Assembly: GCA_028023455.1 (NCBI GenBank)
Contig: JAQFVV010006245.1
Span: forward strand, 6,963,331-7,027,330
Length of the DNA stretch: 64,000 bases
Origin: Epiperipatus broadwayi
Lineage: Eukaryota > Onychophora > Udeonychophora > Euonychophora > Peripatidae
Direction of reading: 5' to 3'
The notes under the pieces are model-generated. The model saw nothing but the letters and a program-made list of their open reading frames with translations. It had not been told where the DNA came from and ran no database searches. Numbering within the stretch: the first letter of the stretch is position 1; the number at the start of each line of letters is the position of its first letter. The position numbers and the translations under genes are program-made. Positions 24,130 to 39,733 of this stretch are shown in pieces.

Positions 24130-26985
24130 ATTGGAAACATTTTATAAAACATAAATTTGTGGCTAAAATCACATAAAAAGATGCTAATTCTAACAATATA
24201 ATATAAAAATAAAATTAAAAATATATTAATTACAGTATATAAAACAAATATATATATGTAACTTAAGCTTTAATAATTATTGTCATTTTGATTTCAAAAG
24301 ATTCAACTTGAGTAAAGTGGTTTATAATAATAGTTGAGATAGAAGAGTATTTATTCATTTAGTTCTTGGACAATATAGTTTGGATTGTATTTTATTTCTG
24401 AATATACATTTAATAACAGGCTTGCTCATTTGTTTTCAAACTAATGTTAACGTAATCCTACCTTATCAAGATTGATTGATTTCTAATATATCAAGTGCTC
24501 TGGTTCTGAATTAATATCAGCATCAACATTTATTAGTTATGGAGCTGCATATGCCTTTATAGTTGTGTTAATTACTTCCTTAACTGAGTATCAATTTATC
24601 TCATTCATATATTTATGCATATAAAGTGTGGAGGCTGAATTAATACATCAGTGCTATAGAAGATTATTAAAAACTGATATTATTCACTCTCTATTAAGAA
24701 TTCAATATTTCCTCCACATCATCAAACTAATAAATCATCCAAGTGAGAAATTTTGTTACTGAAATGATATTTTTAACTGAAATGCCATTATAGCATATAT
24801 GTCTTAGTCGCACACTCATATTTATATACATATCAATAATTAAAAAAATTCAAACAAATATTTGTAAATTTACTGATTTATTCTTGGGTGAGGGTATCTG
24901 CATACACTAAAATTGAATAATAATTTGTGACGATTATAACTTATGCTATGTTAGATTTTAATAATGGTAATGGCAATATATTAAACAACTTATAATGATA
25001 AATCAATTCATATATTTTAACCCCATTCTGCTCATATGTACACAACACTCTAACTTATTAATTTTAACTTAAATAAAATCACTACAATAAAATTGATTCT
25101 ATAGTTTTATGTTATTTCTTTAATTTCTTTGTTCTTTATTTATTAATTTTCTACATTAACCTTTATTGCAATATAGATATTTTAATCAAATAAATGGGAA
25201 TATATTAAAAACAATATATATTTTTACCCATTGACTAAATATATTTAGTCTAAAGTCATTACATTTGCAAAGTAAGTTAAATTTTAATCAGGATGTTTTA
25301 ATCAAATTAAAAAGTTATACTAGATAACTTTATTTTGATATGCAGTGCCTTATTTTATAAACAATAACAATTTTAATAACTAACTGAATGCTAAAATTAC
25401 TTGTTTATCTTTTTTATATAATAAAACAAGTTAACAAATCAAAATATTGTAGTGGCAACATATTAATAATAAATGAAAGAATAATTTAATTTTATTACGC
25501 CTATTACTTTCCTTATAATATACTTTAATTAAAAATTCAATTATGTACCAGTTCATGATATATTTCTTTTATGAGTTTCTTTTGGGAATTTATTAATTTT
25601 CTGCTTTAGTAATCTGATATTTTACTAGGGATTTTTTTATTTTATTTGAAATAGCTCATAATTCTTATTTTGATTAATTAATTCTCTAGTCATATTTTTC
25701 ATGTTTTTTTTCAATGACAGAATTTATTTGAATATTTTATTGGCGATCACTTTATAATGCTTTAAGAAGCTTCTTGCTTATTTTTATGAGTGATTTTAGA
25801 CATATTAGAAATAGAATTCCTGCTTGGAACAGTTATTTTTTACATCATTGTCTTCATATTGGAGATCCTTTTAATACTAATAAGAATATTAAATTTCTAA
25901 AAAAAAAAACCCAACTCATTTATATTTTTATCTAGTTGCCAAATTTTAGATAGAAACTATTGGACTAAATCCAATATGGCCTACAGAAGAAATCATATGT
26001 TGAAATATATCCAATTGAGAACATTTTAAATTTCTATGTGAAAATGTTACAATGGTAGTAATTTAAACAATACAGTATTATTTTTTTTCAATTTGTTATT
26101 TTGAATGTTTTACAAAATTTACATTTATATTTTCTTTGGTTATTTTGAACTTTTTCTAATTCTATATTGATCCCTAATCTTGTTGTTATATGATATTTTA
26201 TAATTTAATAAATTATATTTCTAAAATTTATTTATTTTTTAAAAATATCTTTAAATATCATTAAACTCCTTCGCAGAAAGCAAACAAAAAAAAAGAGAGA
26301 ATTTTTTTTTTAAAGAAAGTAATCATACTTATTTAAGTAAAAACAAATGTTGAAAAATAAAGCAGACATTAAAAAAAGAAAGCTTCTTAAAATAGAACTT
26401 AATTTAGAAAAAATCTCAATAAATTTGTATATGTTTTAAAATAAATATTTCTTTGGACGTTGTTACAAATTTAAGAAAACTTAATTCCTTTTTATAACCG
26501 TGATTTAATTGTAAATAGCCATAATAAACATTGAAAATTAATTCTTAGTTTATGTTTTTAAGATTTAAAAAGCAATTAAAATATCTACAACTATGTAATT
26601 TGACACATACTGGAAAACAACTTTTTAAAATTTCAAGTAAAGTGATATATATGTAGGATGCTTTTTAAGTCTGCAAATATAAAAGAAATTAAAATTAATA
26701 AAAATGACAAGCATAATATTTTATCAATTCTGTGGTTTTTTTTTTCAAATAATAATTGCTAGGTTTATTATCCATAAGACAGATTTTTTTTTAAAAGTTT
26801 CAACAATTTTGCAAACTTGCAGTCTTTCAGAAATCTCTATTTACTAATTTTCTACAATAATAATTAACTGAATACTATTTTTTAAATTAAAAAAAATTAT
26901 AAAAATATAGTTGCAAATAATATTTTTTAAAAAGAATAAATTAAGTATTCTTAAGAATCTGTAATTAATCATGGTGTACCCATTG
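24130..26985. other. AT-rich spacer, nothing recognised
   Basis: 2.9 kb of low-complexity sequence with no frame, repeat or motif that I can support. Confidence 0.5.
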
Positions 26986-26987
26986 GT

Positions 26988-27072
26988 CAAGCATTGGTGA
27001 CCTAGCAGTTAGCATAGCTGCCTTCCAAGCAGCTGACCTGGGTTTGCATTTCGGTCAATGCTTTGACATATA
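26988..27072 (+). mobile_element. tRNA-derived SINE, family 1, copy c
   Basis: The best-folding copy. GCATTGG at the start pairs with TCAATGC at the end as a seven-base acceptor-like stem with one G-T pair. AGCTGC and GCAGCT form a perfect anticodon-like stem around the seven-base loop CTTCCAA. GGGTTTGCATTTCGG stands in the place of the B box. An AT-rich tail follows. No clear target duplication. Confidence 0.8.
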
Positions 27073-27074
27073 AT

Positions 27075-28520
27075 AAATATATATAATTTAAAATGAACTA
27101 CCATTAATCTGAACACTTCTCATTTGAAAATTTCTGTTATCCAAACAAAATTATAAATATTGGAACTTGTATTACGCAGGTCATCTCAAAATTTCTTATT
27201 ATTATTACAATTAATTGACCATCATGAATTTATTCATGAAAGATTTATTATACTTTAATTATAGTTTTGGTCAATATATGGAACTTTTTGTAATGCAAAA
27301 ATATTGCACTCATATATTAACAAAGAGGAATAAAACAGACAAAAACTTCAATGAATACCATTAATTAGCGTAAAATGCAAAAGAAGTTTAAAAAGTAATT
27401 ATTTCTTATAATGTATTATATATACAAAAAATAATCAGTATGTATAAATTAAAATTATATTTTATATATAATCAGATAGAATCACATGACATCATAGCAT
27501 TACTGAACCAGATATATGATTTTTTAGCTGTAAAGTTCTAATAATAGTTCACTGTTTTTTATCTACAATATTAAAAAAGTAATTTTAAAATTATTTTTTA
27601 TTACTTTTAAAGTATGCCTCACAAAAATCATCACTCACACATCCATCTTAAAGACTACTACCATCAAACATCATCAAAACACATTATTAATTATATATTA
27701 ATAATTTTGTGTAAAATTGTCAGTTAAAATTATATTCTTGACAATACTAACTTATAGGTATACCAAATCCTTAAACACGAGCAAATAATAATCTCAAAAA
27801 ACAAAAAAAAGAAATCATTAATGTTAAAATGTTTTTTATTTATTAATCCAGCATAAAATTTTATAAATAACAAAATGACATCAACAATGAAAATAAAAGC
27901 ATGAACTTGAAACTCATGCATCAATAAATCAAGCATAAGATAATATAGAACTTGTTTTTTTAAAGAAAAAATGAAGGCAAATAAATTATGTCTTCAAGAA
28001 AAGTTACTTGATAAATTCCTCAAATTAATTTATTTGTCATCTTAAACTATTTTCAATATTAAAGCTCATAAGCCACTATAATTATTACTTGAGGAAGTTG
28101 ATTAAAGAACCTACCTTAATTCCATAAAGCTTATATTTTTAACCCAAGTTATAAGCTAGAAAAGAACAAATCATGCATGCCTAGACATTAGAAAACATCA
28201 TGGGTATGGAACTGCTCATCATACAACCAAGAGTTTCTGATATGATTATCATTTAAAATTAACATCCTGATGACCATGCTAACAAAAGATCTACAACATG
28301 CTACAATAAAGTAAAAAAATATTTCAGCATAGGGAATATAGTTTATAAAAGGAGTCACCACCATGAAGATCCACATGGCGACCAAATAGCATCAGATAGA
28401 CTATCATTCAGTTAATGCAAAGGAACTTTCCTAAAGGCAAAGATACTCTGACATTTTCCAATATGAAGTATAATATTTTGAACTGGCTGGACTACACTGG
28501 ATTAATATCTCATGTTATGT
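27075..28520. other. AT-rich spacer, nothing recognised
   Basis: Short minus-strand frames here have random-looking composition and are not supported. Confidence 0.45.
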
Positions 28521-28522
28521 TT

Positions 28523-31055
<2,533 letters not shown>

Positions 31056-31578
31056 AAATAATGTGTTAGTACTGGAGATTCCCTAATGAGCTATGTGTAA
31101 ACTAACCATCAGTAAACAAAAAATGTAAAATGTCCCACCTTAGCATTGATCATATTTAAGCATACTATTTAGTGACATATTTACATGCAGAGCCTATTAT
31201 ATATATATGCTATCATATCATAATTTCAAGACAACTATAAGTTATCCTAAAATCTCTATAATCAAAAAGAGAGAAAAGCTGAGCCTCATATTCAATAACC
31301 TCTTCAGATTTAATTAATCTTCAGTTGATCACACTGTTATTAAATATGAAGTTTAGCCTTTCCACCTGATTGATTATAGTGATTTCAGGATAGCTTATAG
31401 TTGTCTTGAAATTATGTTAGTATATATAAATAATGCTCAACATATAAGTATGTCAGTCAATAGTATGCTTAAATAGGATCACAGCTAAAATGTATGTAGA
31501 CTCATTCTACATTTTATGTTTACTGACTATTAGTTTACATATGTCTCACCGGGGTTTTTCAGTACTTTTGCATTATTT
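31056..31578. mobile_element. Fold-back element, 523 bp
   Basis: The two halves are inverted copies over almost the whole length. The outermost bases AAATAATG and CATTATTT pair, then AGTACTGG with CAGTACT, then long stretches such as TAATTTCAAGACAACTATAA and ATATTTAAGCATACTATT. The inner arms around AAGCTGAGCCTCATATT also pair. The centre is a short loop near 31,310-31,325. No coding capacity. It behaves like a MITE of unknown superfamily. Confidence 0.8.
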
Positions 31579-31784
31579 GATTTTTTATTTAATAAAATTA
31601 ACTAACAAATTAAAAAATAAAAAATTTAGAAAATGATAGACAAACTGAAAGTTAATTCATATTGTCAACCCTATTCTTAATATACATACATAATTATATA
31701 TAATTATTATTCCCTTTTAATTCTTGTTAATTGATTAAAATTTAATTTAGATGAGTTATTTTCTTACAAAAACCACATAAAAAG

Positions 31785-31893
31785 TCAAGCGTTGTTAGCC
31801 AAGAAGTCATCGCAGCCGCCTTGTAAGCAAGTAGTTGGTTGGAGATGGTTGTGGGTTTGCATCTCGGCCGATGCTATGACATATGGAAAAAAA
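31785..31893 (+). mobile_element. tRNA-derived SINE, family 1, copy d
   Basis: CCACATAAAAAGT occurs immediately before (31,772-31,784) and after (31,894-31,906), a 13-bp target duplication. The body shows the anticodon-like loop CTTGTAA, the B-box-like GGGTTTGCATCTCGG and the closing GATGCTATGACATATGG, then an A-run. This is the clearest proof that the family moved by target-primed reverse transcription. Confidence 0.88.
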
Positions 31894-32396
31894 CCCACAT
31901 AAAAAGTTAACTTGAACTTTTCTCCCCATTTTTGTTTTTAATTTGGCAACGAGGATTCCCCATATAATCTTAACCAAGTTTTAAAAAATCCCACAAAACT
32001 ACTAAAAATTATTTAATATTTTCAATTATTTATTTTTTTTATAAAATAGCATTTATAGATATAGATGTATTTTTATATCTTTTTTCTTTTACTTCTTCTT
32101 TTATAATTGCCTAGTAGAGTGGCTCTTGTAAGTTTTATAGACAATAGTTTAGTCATTCTCTTATCTTTGGCTTCTCTTCTGTTATTATAGATTTTTCAAT
32201 AGTTATTTTCATCCACTTATCTTTTTTTCCTTTTTAGTAACATCAGGTTTTCTAGTTTTACAAATATTTCCATTTCAGGTTAAATTGATAAACCTTAATT
32301 TTGAATTGATCCTCATATAAGGCTACTTGAAAGTTTATCCAAGTGAATATTTTTTATTTTTTAAATTTCTTTTTTAATGAAATAGGTTTCATAGTT

Positions 32397-32488
32397 CTCA
32401 TGTGTCATAGCATCAGCCAGGAAGTGAACTCGCTAACCCGGGACAACAAGCAGTTGTCGCTGACCTCTCGACCACCAATGCTTGACTT
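32397..32488 (-). mobile_element. tRNA-derived SINE, family 1, copy e
   Basis: The reverse complement reads AAGCATTGGTGGTCGAGAGG, then TGTCCCGGGTTAGCGAGTTC and CTGGCTGATGCTATGACACA. The flanks GGTTTCATAGTT and GGTTTTCTAGTT look like a slightly diverged target duplication. The near-perfect hairpin starts 20 bases further on. Confidence 0.8.
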
Positions 32489-32508
32489 GGTTTTCTAGTT
32501 GGGAAAGC

Positions 32509-32673
32509 AGAGGCTTAGCCTTGGTAGTCTGTTGCTAAACTGGTCTCACTCTTAATTTAAAAAAGAATGATGTTTAAAAAGCTTTATATTAGTGCTGAAG
32601 CTTCTTAAACATCATTCTTTTTTAAATTAAGAGTGAGACCAGTTTAGCAACAGACTACCAAGGTTAAGCTTCT
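32509..32673. repeat. Nearly perfect 69-bp inverted repeat (hairpin)
   Basis: 32,509-32,577 and 32,605-32,673 are reverse complements with about two mismatches, around a 27-base spacer. The arms contain CTTGGTAGTCTGTTGCTAAA and CTGGTCTCACTCTTAATTTA. A transcript of either strand would form a long RNA hairpin. No other copy was seen in the window. Confidence 0.9.
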
Positions 32674-34355
32674 AATTGTTTAACTCATCACTACTGAACT
32701 CTACTAATTTTTGCTGCTTATATACTTTTTTAAAAACAATCCTTGACCAATTGCTTTTTACAGGAAAAATGTTTTTTAAGAATTAATTTTATTTATGCGA
32801 CAATTGATACACAGTTTTTCATATAACAATTTTTTCAGAGAGAAAAATCTTAATCTCTTTGTTTTTAATTTTGCTTTTAAAAAAACATTCTATTTACACA
32901 TCAATTGATACACAAATCTTCATATAAATTCTTTAAAAATAAATATCTTAATTTTTTTTTCTTCAAAAATGAAATATATTAAAAAATAAAATTATACCCA
33001 ATAAAAATTAAATATTTATATTATTATTATTAAAATGCGTCACAAATTCTGTCACATGATCATTTTATACAGGAAACCTTTTAATAAATATAATCTAATT
33101 AAATTCTTATTAAACAAGTATGATTTCCTGCAGCTAGCATGAGAAAAAATAATTCTTCTCAACCCCCTCACTCAATAAAGATAAAAATAATTGATCCAGA
33201 TGGAAAGTATATCCCACATGAATTACTTCTTTCATTTACTTTCCACTTACATATTAAGATAGAATATAAGTCTATTATTAATAATACTTTTACTAGAAAA
33301 GAAATCGTGCACTAGGCATTATAGGTATTCCTCACACCACTTTCATATTCTAATATCAAGATAATTTCATATTTTGCATTGCAATATTATAGAGATGTTC
33401 ATAATTTCTCTGCATGACTAACTGTATATTGTTCTTAGTTTTCACATGAATAGGGCTAAATTCCTGTCCATGTAATGCATGCTACTAATCCTCTGCATTA
33501 TTTATGCTTTTCCTGAATTACTATAACTTCTTCTTTTCCACACTTTCTTTTGTAAACTATATCTATTATTTCTTTTGACAGCTTTACTATTTATAGTGAT
33601 CTTATCCATTATACCCTGAGACCCTTTATTTTGAAAATTGGAGAGACCATAATATCTTCTTCCTAAGCCTTCTTGCATTTTTTGATTTGTATCTAAAGAA
33701 TTCAGAGATTCTGCCACCTGCTCAATAATTCTTTTGAAGGCTCACATAATCATATAGTCTACTTTATATCCCAGGTTATACCTAATAATTCTAATTATTT
33801 GGTTATCTGACAAAGTTATAAGGTTTTGAACTGAGATATACTTTGCATTGAAAAGCTGTGTATAGAACCTCTTTAAATCTATTCTATATCCCTATTGTGA
33901 TATATGACACTATATACTATCCTAGCACTCTTCAATCCAATATTCATGCAACATTGTATTTTCATTTTCTTAGAAATTTTCTAGCCTGTGGAACAATGAT
34001 TTGCATTATTACCTTTACATTAGCTAACTATAAAGGATAGAATGGACTCAATATATTCTTTCTGCTTTTGATGTTAGTAAGCTTAGTTTGATAACCATGT
34101 TGAAAAATTCAAAACAAAAAAAATATTTAGGCTAGACATAATAAACATGACAACTTTTGAATTGACAATCAATTATAAGTTTGAAAATCAATATTAAATT
34201 TACGTAATATATATGAAATATCATTGGAATTGACTGTTACATCTAGATATAAAATAACTAAAACTAACTGCTATCTTTATATCAGCAGATCCATTTTACT
34301 TTTTATAGTTTGCTAAAATAATGATGGTGAGTTTATTTGGTAATGAGGAGAGGAT
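32674..34355. other. AT-rich spacer with one unusual open frame
   Basis: Apart from the minus-strand frame listed separately, nothing is recognised. Confidence 0.4.
33502..33744 (-). CDS. Unrecognised short open frame, possible exon or transposon fragment
   Basis: About 80 codons, open back to a stop, with few of the F, I, K, N and Y runs typical of random frames here. It is polar and basic towards its end (RNNRYSLQKKVWKRRSYS) and starts with a helix-like stretch (AFKRIIEQVAESLNSL). No family is recognised, and no clear splice sites or neighbours support it. It may be a remnant of a mobile element. Confidence 0.25.
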
Positions 34356-34359
34356 TAAA

Positions 34360-35060
34360 AAAACCTGGAATTTTGTAATAAAAAAATTGTGTATTTATTT
34401 TTAAGTATTACAAATTGAATCTCCTTCAAAGTATTGCCCATTTGATGCAATATACTGGTCTAAATATATTTTCTACTTCTCAAAACAATTTTGAAACTCT
34501 TTAAAAGTGATGCTTTTTAATACCTCTGCCATTTTGTTCCACCTCTTCCAAGTGTATAAAACATTTTACTATGAGGCATTTTTTCATTCAAGAGAATAAA
34601 AAAGAAATTGCATGGAAAGAGATTGAGTGAATATGGTAAATGGATAAAGTGGGTAATGCTGTGTTTCACATTCAAGACTTTTTGTGCTGGCCCATTGTTG
34701 TGATAAAGCTACCATTCCATATTTTGCATAAATCAAGATGTTTTCATTTCAATGCAACATGCAATCATTTCAAAGCTTATAAAGAAAATGCTTGATCATT
34801 ACAAATAAATTTTGAGGAAACAATTTTATTTGTATAAAAAAATAGCATCATCTTAACATTGGACTTCACTTGCTATGCTTTTCTGAGACATAGTGAGTTT
34901 GTCACTTCCATTAAATCATTTATAAACTTGTCTTTTCTTCAGAGAAGTTTGCTAGTATACTCTGTTTTTCCCATCAGAAAATATTTCATGTTGTTCTTAA
35001 TTTTTAGTTATCATAAAAACCAATGTATAAGTGTGATTATTACATGACACCACAACTTCA
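34360..35060 (-). pseudogene. Dead mariner-family transposase
   Basis: Read on the minus strand, pieces in different frames follow a mariner transposase. A NNGPAQ segment stands where the second catalytic D of DNA.AH is expected. PYSLNLFPCNFF corresponds to the PYSPDLAPCDFF signature, with asparagine in place of the D of PDLAP. The usual C-terminus follows with KSITFKEFQNCFE and YFEGDSI. Frame changes and the replaced acidic residues make it inactive. An end-like stretch AAATTCCAGGTTTTTTT lies after the stop. Clean inverted repeats were not found. Confidence 0.7.
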
Positions 35061-35322
35061 CTTAATGATGCCAATCAGTAGATTGACACAGAAGGCTCTC
35101 TGAAAAAAAATATCTAGTAGCAGAAGCACGTACTATAATAGGTTACCCACCAGAGAACAATTCCATTTTTTTGAAAACCCTCCTTGCATTTTGTAGTCAG
35201 ATAGTTTAGTAAACTCCACTTCTGTTTTATACATATATTGATTGAAAGTGAGAATTTTGTAGCTGATTCACTGAATAACAATTTTGTCATAAGATATCTA
35301 ATACATTTAGACCTTTTATTTT

Positions 35323-35656
35323 TATTTATATCTTGGACTATTTCCATCATCTAATATGAGTATTGAATGTCATTAGAAAAATCTAACTTTATTTAAATAT
35401 TCAAAATACAATCAACTGTTAGTAATAGCATGCAGGTTAGTAAATGCACAATGTTTTGAGAGGTATTATTCTACCCTCTTCTTTGGGTGTTGTTGTCCTG
35501 ACCAGTGACAGTACTAGCATTATAATCAAACCTGTACCCTTACATTTTTGAGTATTGAATTTTAAGATAACTTTCTAACCAACTGAGCCATCCTGTCAAA
35601 GGCTAAAGACAATCAATACTCATATTAGATGATAGAAATAGTCCAAGATATAAATA
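35323..35656. mobile_element. TIR element (MITE) carrying a SINE
   Basis: Inverted repeats of 47 bases with about two mismatches form the ends: TATTTATATCTTGGACTATT, then CATCATCTAATATGAGTATT. Just inside the left end the sequence matches the arm of the palindromic insert at 14.34 kb, so both belong to one family. The inner part of the right arm is replaced by a tRNA-like SINE. Confidence 0.7.
35500..35600 (-). mobile_element. tRNA-derived SINE of a second type
   Basis: On the minus strand GACAGGATGGCTCAGTTGGT gives an A box (TGGCTCAGTTGG), and AGGTTTGATTATAATGC stands for the B box. The closing TACTGTC pairs with the opening GACAGGA at six of seven positions, as in an acceptor stem. It differs from family 1 and has no other copy here. 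The non-tRNA body appears to continue to about 35,410. Confidence 0.65.
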
Positions 35657-36475
35657 CAACTAAAACATCATCATCACAAATCTTCAGGAAAACATTAGTC
35701 ATTTTATGTTTATAATGCTAACACATATACCAGCACATATAACTGTAAAATGAATAATTTATCAAAAGATAAAAGTTTATATTTATGTTTCAATAATATT
35801 TTTCAAAGTGTCATGTTGCTGGGAAGCATTGGAAGTTTTTATTTTTAAAAGGCAAAGCTGTATATACAAATAATAAATATCTCTGATGAAATTTATTTTA
35901 TTTCAGTATAATTCGTTTTATTAATACATATATATTGCTAACATGGTTCTGATATCATTGTAATCATCTATTTCTTTATTTAATAACTTTGTTCTCAAAC
36001 ATTGCTTATCAATATCAATAATTTAACAAATATAAAAAAAATAATTTTCAATAAAAGTTCTGCTGTGATTCTGTAATTTATTATAAGCATATAGATAGGG
36101 ATTTTATGCACAAGCCTTCTGGCATCCATTGATTACTCTGTTTAGCACAGGTGGCAATACTGTATGGAGAGTTTTGCTCTGTTTATCAACAATTAATGTG
36201 CTAGTATAGGAAATGTGATCATGTGATGCTTAATGGTATAAGCATATACTCTTGTGTTCAATCTGGCATAGATATTTGAAATTATGCATTTTATATTTAA
36301 TCTTTTATAAAAAATTAAAATTATTATTTTAATTTTATCATGTCTAATTTTAATATTATTTCCTTAATGATTAAGCAAAATCAAGTAATTATTTATTTAA
36401 CATGCAAATTTAGGCAGCTTAACTATGGTATTAATAAAATATAAAGAAATAAGTAGATGTGTTAACCAGAAATAG
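35657..36475. other. AT-rich spacer
   Basis: No feature recognised. Confidence 0.5.
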
Positions 36476-36479
36476 ATTC

Positions 36480-38520
36480 AGTAGCAGTTTTATTAAAGTC
36501 CTTTAATTTATTCTGACAATATAGCCATAAATCTGACAATCATTAACTATGTGGTTTATAATTTGCCAACATTTGCAAAGTTTAATTGACAAATTCCATT
36601 TATGAAGCAATCTGTTGATGAGATTCCAATTGTATCTAGAAAGATCAAATCTTGCTAATTTTATTTTTTTGGATCTGGTTAAAGAAATTTATTTGGAATC
36701 TTATAAAAATTTTATTCTTTACACCATAATTCAATGATTATAGGGAATGTTGATTTGAGTCTTGTCTTAGATGGACAAGCTGTATCTTGAGTTAAATGAC
36801 AAGTCCAGTCTTCTTAAAAGATTTTCATACATTTTCTATAAAGTATTTTTCTTCTGATAAATAGATGTAAGAAAGCACTTCAAAGGATTAGAGTTAAGTG
36901 CACCAGTAATGTTTTTATAGTAAAATTTAATTGTATATGCAGTTTAGTATGAAAATTTTTGTCCAAATTAGGGGTACAATAACCATCAGCAGAATATACT
37001 ATGCTAAAAAGCTATCCATGAAATACTTGCATCACAACCCTAAGTCATTCCAGTCAGATTTCCAAGAAGGTTAATTCTAGATTTAATTTGATCTAACTAA
37101 CTTAGGCAAAAAAGAAAGATGACTTAGGCTATGATTCAAGGTCATTCCAAAAGCATGGAGTAGGATTATATTTCAGATTCCTATTACAAAAAGTTATATT
37201 CAGTATGAGAAATGATTTCCTGTTATTTAAATGAAAAATTGAATACCCTGTCTTGATTGGATTAGAGTTAAGATCCCGGTATTTTAAAACATTTCTAATT
37301 TTTTCATATCCTACATATTTTTTGAAACTCTAAAAGTACATTGTCTGCTCTTGTGTATTTACTAATTTATGGTATTCAAAAGAAAGTTTGAGTTCATCAA
37401 CATCTATAAGCTTTATCAAGTTGCTATTATAGGAAGGTTGTGAAAAAGCTGCTTACATTTCTGCTCTAATGATGCTTTTTCTTATTCTGTCAATGGTTTA
37501 GAAGCATGGTATATAAAATTAGCAATCTGATTAGCAGTAACAAAGTGACTTTTTTAGATATACTTGTAAATCTTTAAGTTTTCTTTTTTTATGTCCAGAT
37601 CTTATGTTTAGATATTAGAGAGTTTTATTTCTCCATGGTCTTTTTGCAATTGCGTGTTTTTTGGCATCATTCAGTGATTTCCAAATCTTCAGTAGACAAA
37701 AATTGGCTACAAAAACACTGCTAGTTTTATTTCAACTGGAATAAATTGCTTACAATGTCTAAGAAGGATGAACTCCTTAGCAGCTGCTATTAAGAGTTTG
37801 TTGAATCTATAATAACAAGAGAGAATTGGAGAGATACTTTTAATAATTTGTTTAAAATATCCAGTATATTGACACCATTTAACTTTCTTAAATTCCATCT
37901 CAAAATGGAATAGCTTTTATCTGTATAAAGAGTGATTAAACTTGATTTATATTAACTATCCAGAAAAATACTTTAATATTTATAAGCAGGTAATGGAGAA
38001 ACACTTTTTGTTGAAACAATAATAAATCAGTTATTCCTATTCTCAATCTGCTTGAATGGAATGTTCCTCCTTGCTTAGCATTGTAAAGTATGTACATTAT
38101 TTAACTTCATCCATTCTACAAGTTGACAACCTAACTGATTCTCATTTTTATAACCTCAAAGACTTTTATGAGAATTGAAATCTCATAAATAAAAAAGGTA
38201 TAGAGAGATTTGGAGGGAGTTTGTAAACATTGCATACATAAACATTTATCCAAATGGTGATTGCATTTTCAATAAAAGTTGTTTGCTTTGCATGATAATT
38301 TGAAACAAAATTAATCATATCATGTTAGGAAAGCATTTTATCATTAATTAATATAAATCTAAAAACTTTAAAAAATTGCCTTATTAGAAGAGTGACGAGT
38401 CTCTTGTAAGTACAATTACCTCAAAATTGTGCGCAACAGTCAATTTGTAGAGGATTTCTATTTTTGATTTTGATATATCGTCAATATTAAACTGAAATAA
38501 TTTTAAGTCTCTCTGTAATG
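36480..38520 (-). pseudogene. Decayed jockey-like LINE (EN + RT)
   Basis: Minus-strand pieces occur in the right order. The endonuclease start is FQFNIDDISKSKIEILYKL, then VIVLTRDS where QETH is usual. The NVYKPP-like stretch and the region after GDFN follow in poor condition. The linker reads KKVKWCQYTGYFKQIIKS, then AAKEFILLRHCKQFIP (usually AAK..IPRG.RK.YIP). Near the 3' end stands RYNWNLINRLLHKWNLS, then CKCWQIINHIVNDC, the cysteine-histidine tail of this LINE group (CDCG..QT..HIV.EC). RT motifs between are hard to see. Dozens of stops and indels put this among the oldest insertions here. Confidence 0.7.
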
Positions 38521-38524
38521 GATA

Positions 38525-39725
38525 TATTTATGATATGAGGTTTCATGCTTGTCACCATCAGATAATTGTTTTTTATTTCAAAAGCCTATGATCCTCACTT
38601 TATTATCCTGGCACAATTGTCCCCCACAATACCACTGGAGATCCCATTGTATTTTCATAATGTGCCATTTTAACCAGAACTTTGTCAAGAGTTTCTAGAT
38701 GACTGCCCTTTTGCAGAAATTTAACACAATAGAGCATAGGGCAATTTATATTAAAAGTTTATTATTCTATAATAATTTTAAAGCATAATTTCCAAATTGA
38801 TCATTTAATATTACCCCCAAAAAACGTTTTTTTCATTAATCAACCATTGATACTCTTTGATAATAAAATAACACATGAAAATGTTTGTATATATATAAGC
38901 TGATGATCATGTCAGTGTAAACAAAAAAAAAAAAATACACAAAATTTAAATTAAAAAATAATCAGTAAGCATATATAGATAATTTTTATTTTAAAACACT
39001 TCTGAAAGTGTTCCATTTACTTTCAGACAGTTTATCTTGTTTTTCGCCATAAAGGACGTTATATAAAAAATAAATATTGCTTTTTTAATGTGTATTTTTA
39101 AATAATTGCTAATACATATGGACATTAAATAAAAATATGATGTTTTGGTATTTTGTGGCGATTTTGCTTGGCACTTAAATATAAATGAATTTAAATAAGT
39201 TTTTTCCACTTCTATTTATTATAACAGTTTTCATTAAATATATTTCTATTTTATAGTACAATAATTAATAAAAAAAATTCATCTTTTAAACAAATTATAT
39301 TTTAGGGATCCATGATTTATTTATCACAAATTTTATAAATTTAGTTCTTTGAAATCATAACGTTCGACAGAAACAATATCTGGGAGCGTAACTGCTGAAA
39401 ATTCGAATGCTCAGTTTCTAAATAATTCATATATTTCTCAGTTGACATTTTACAAATAGAATATTTAATAGTGCACACATTGAATAATTTTAAGCGAATT
39501 TTAATTTAAAAAATATTAAAGTTTTAAAAGTATTTTCCTAAAAAAAAAATCCATCGCTATTTTTTTATTTTATTTCTAGAAATGCTACTGCCAACACTAA
39601 GCATACACTAGCTTAAATATTCCATTTTAAAATTAAAAAAATAATTATTTTTCAACAATACGTAAGATAAATATTTTAAAACTAGTATTATATTGTCAAT
39701 TATGCTATTTTTAATTTTAACGTTA
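38525..39725. other. AT-rich spacer
   Basis: The first 200 bases (38,560-38,720) are more complex and may be the 5' leader of the LINE on the minus strand. The rest shows nothing. Confidence 0.4.
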
Positions 39726-39733
39726 TAAATCAA

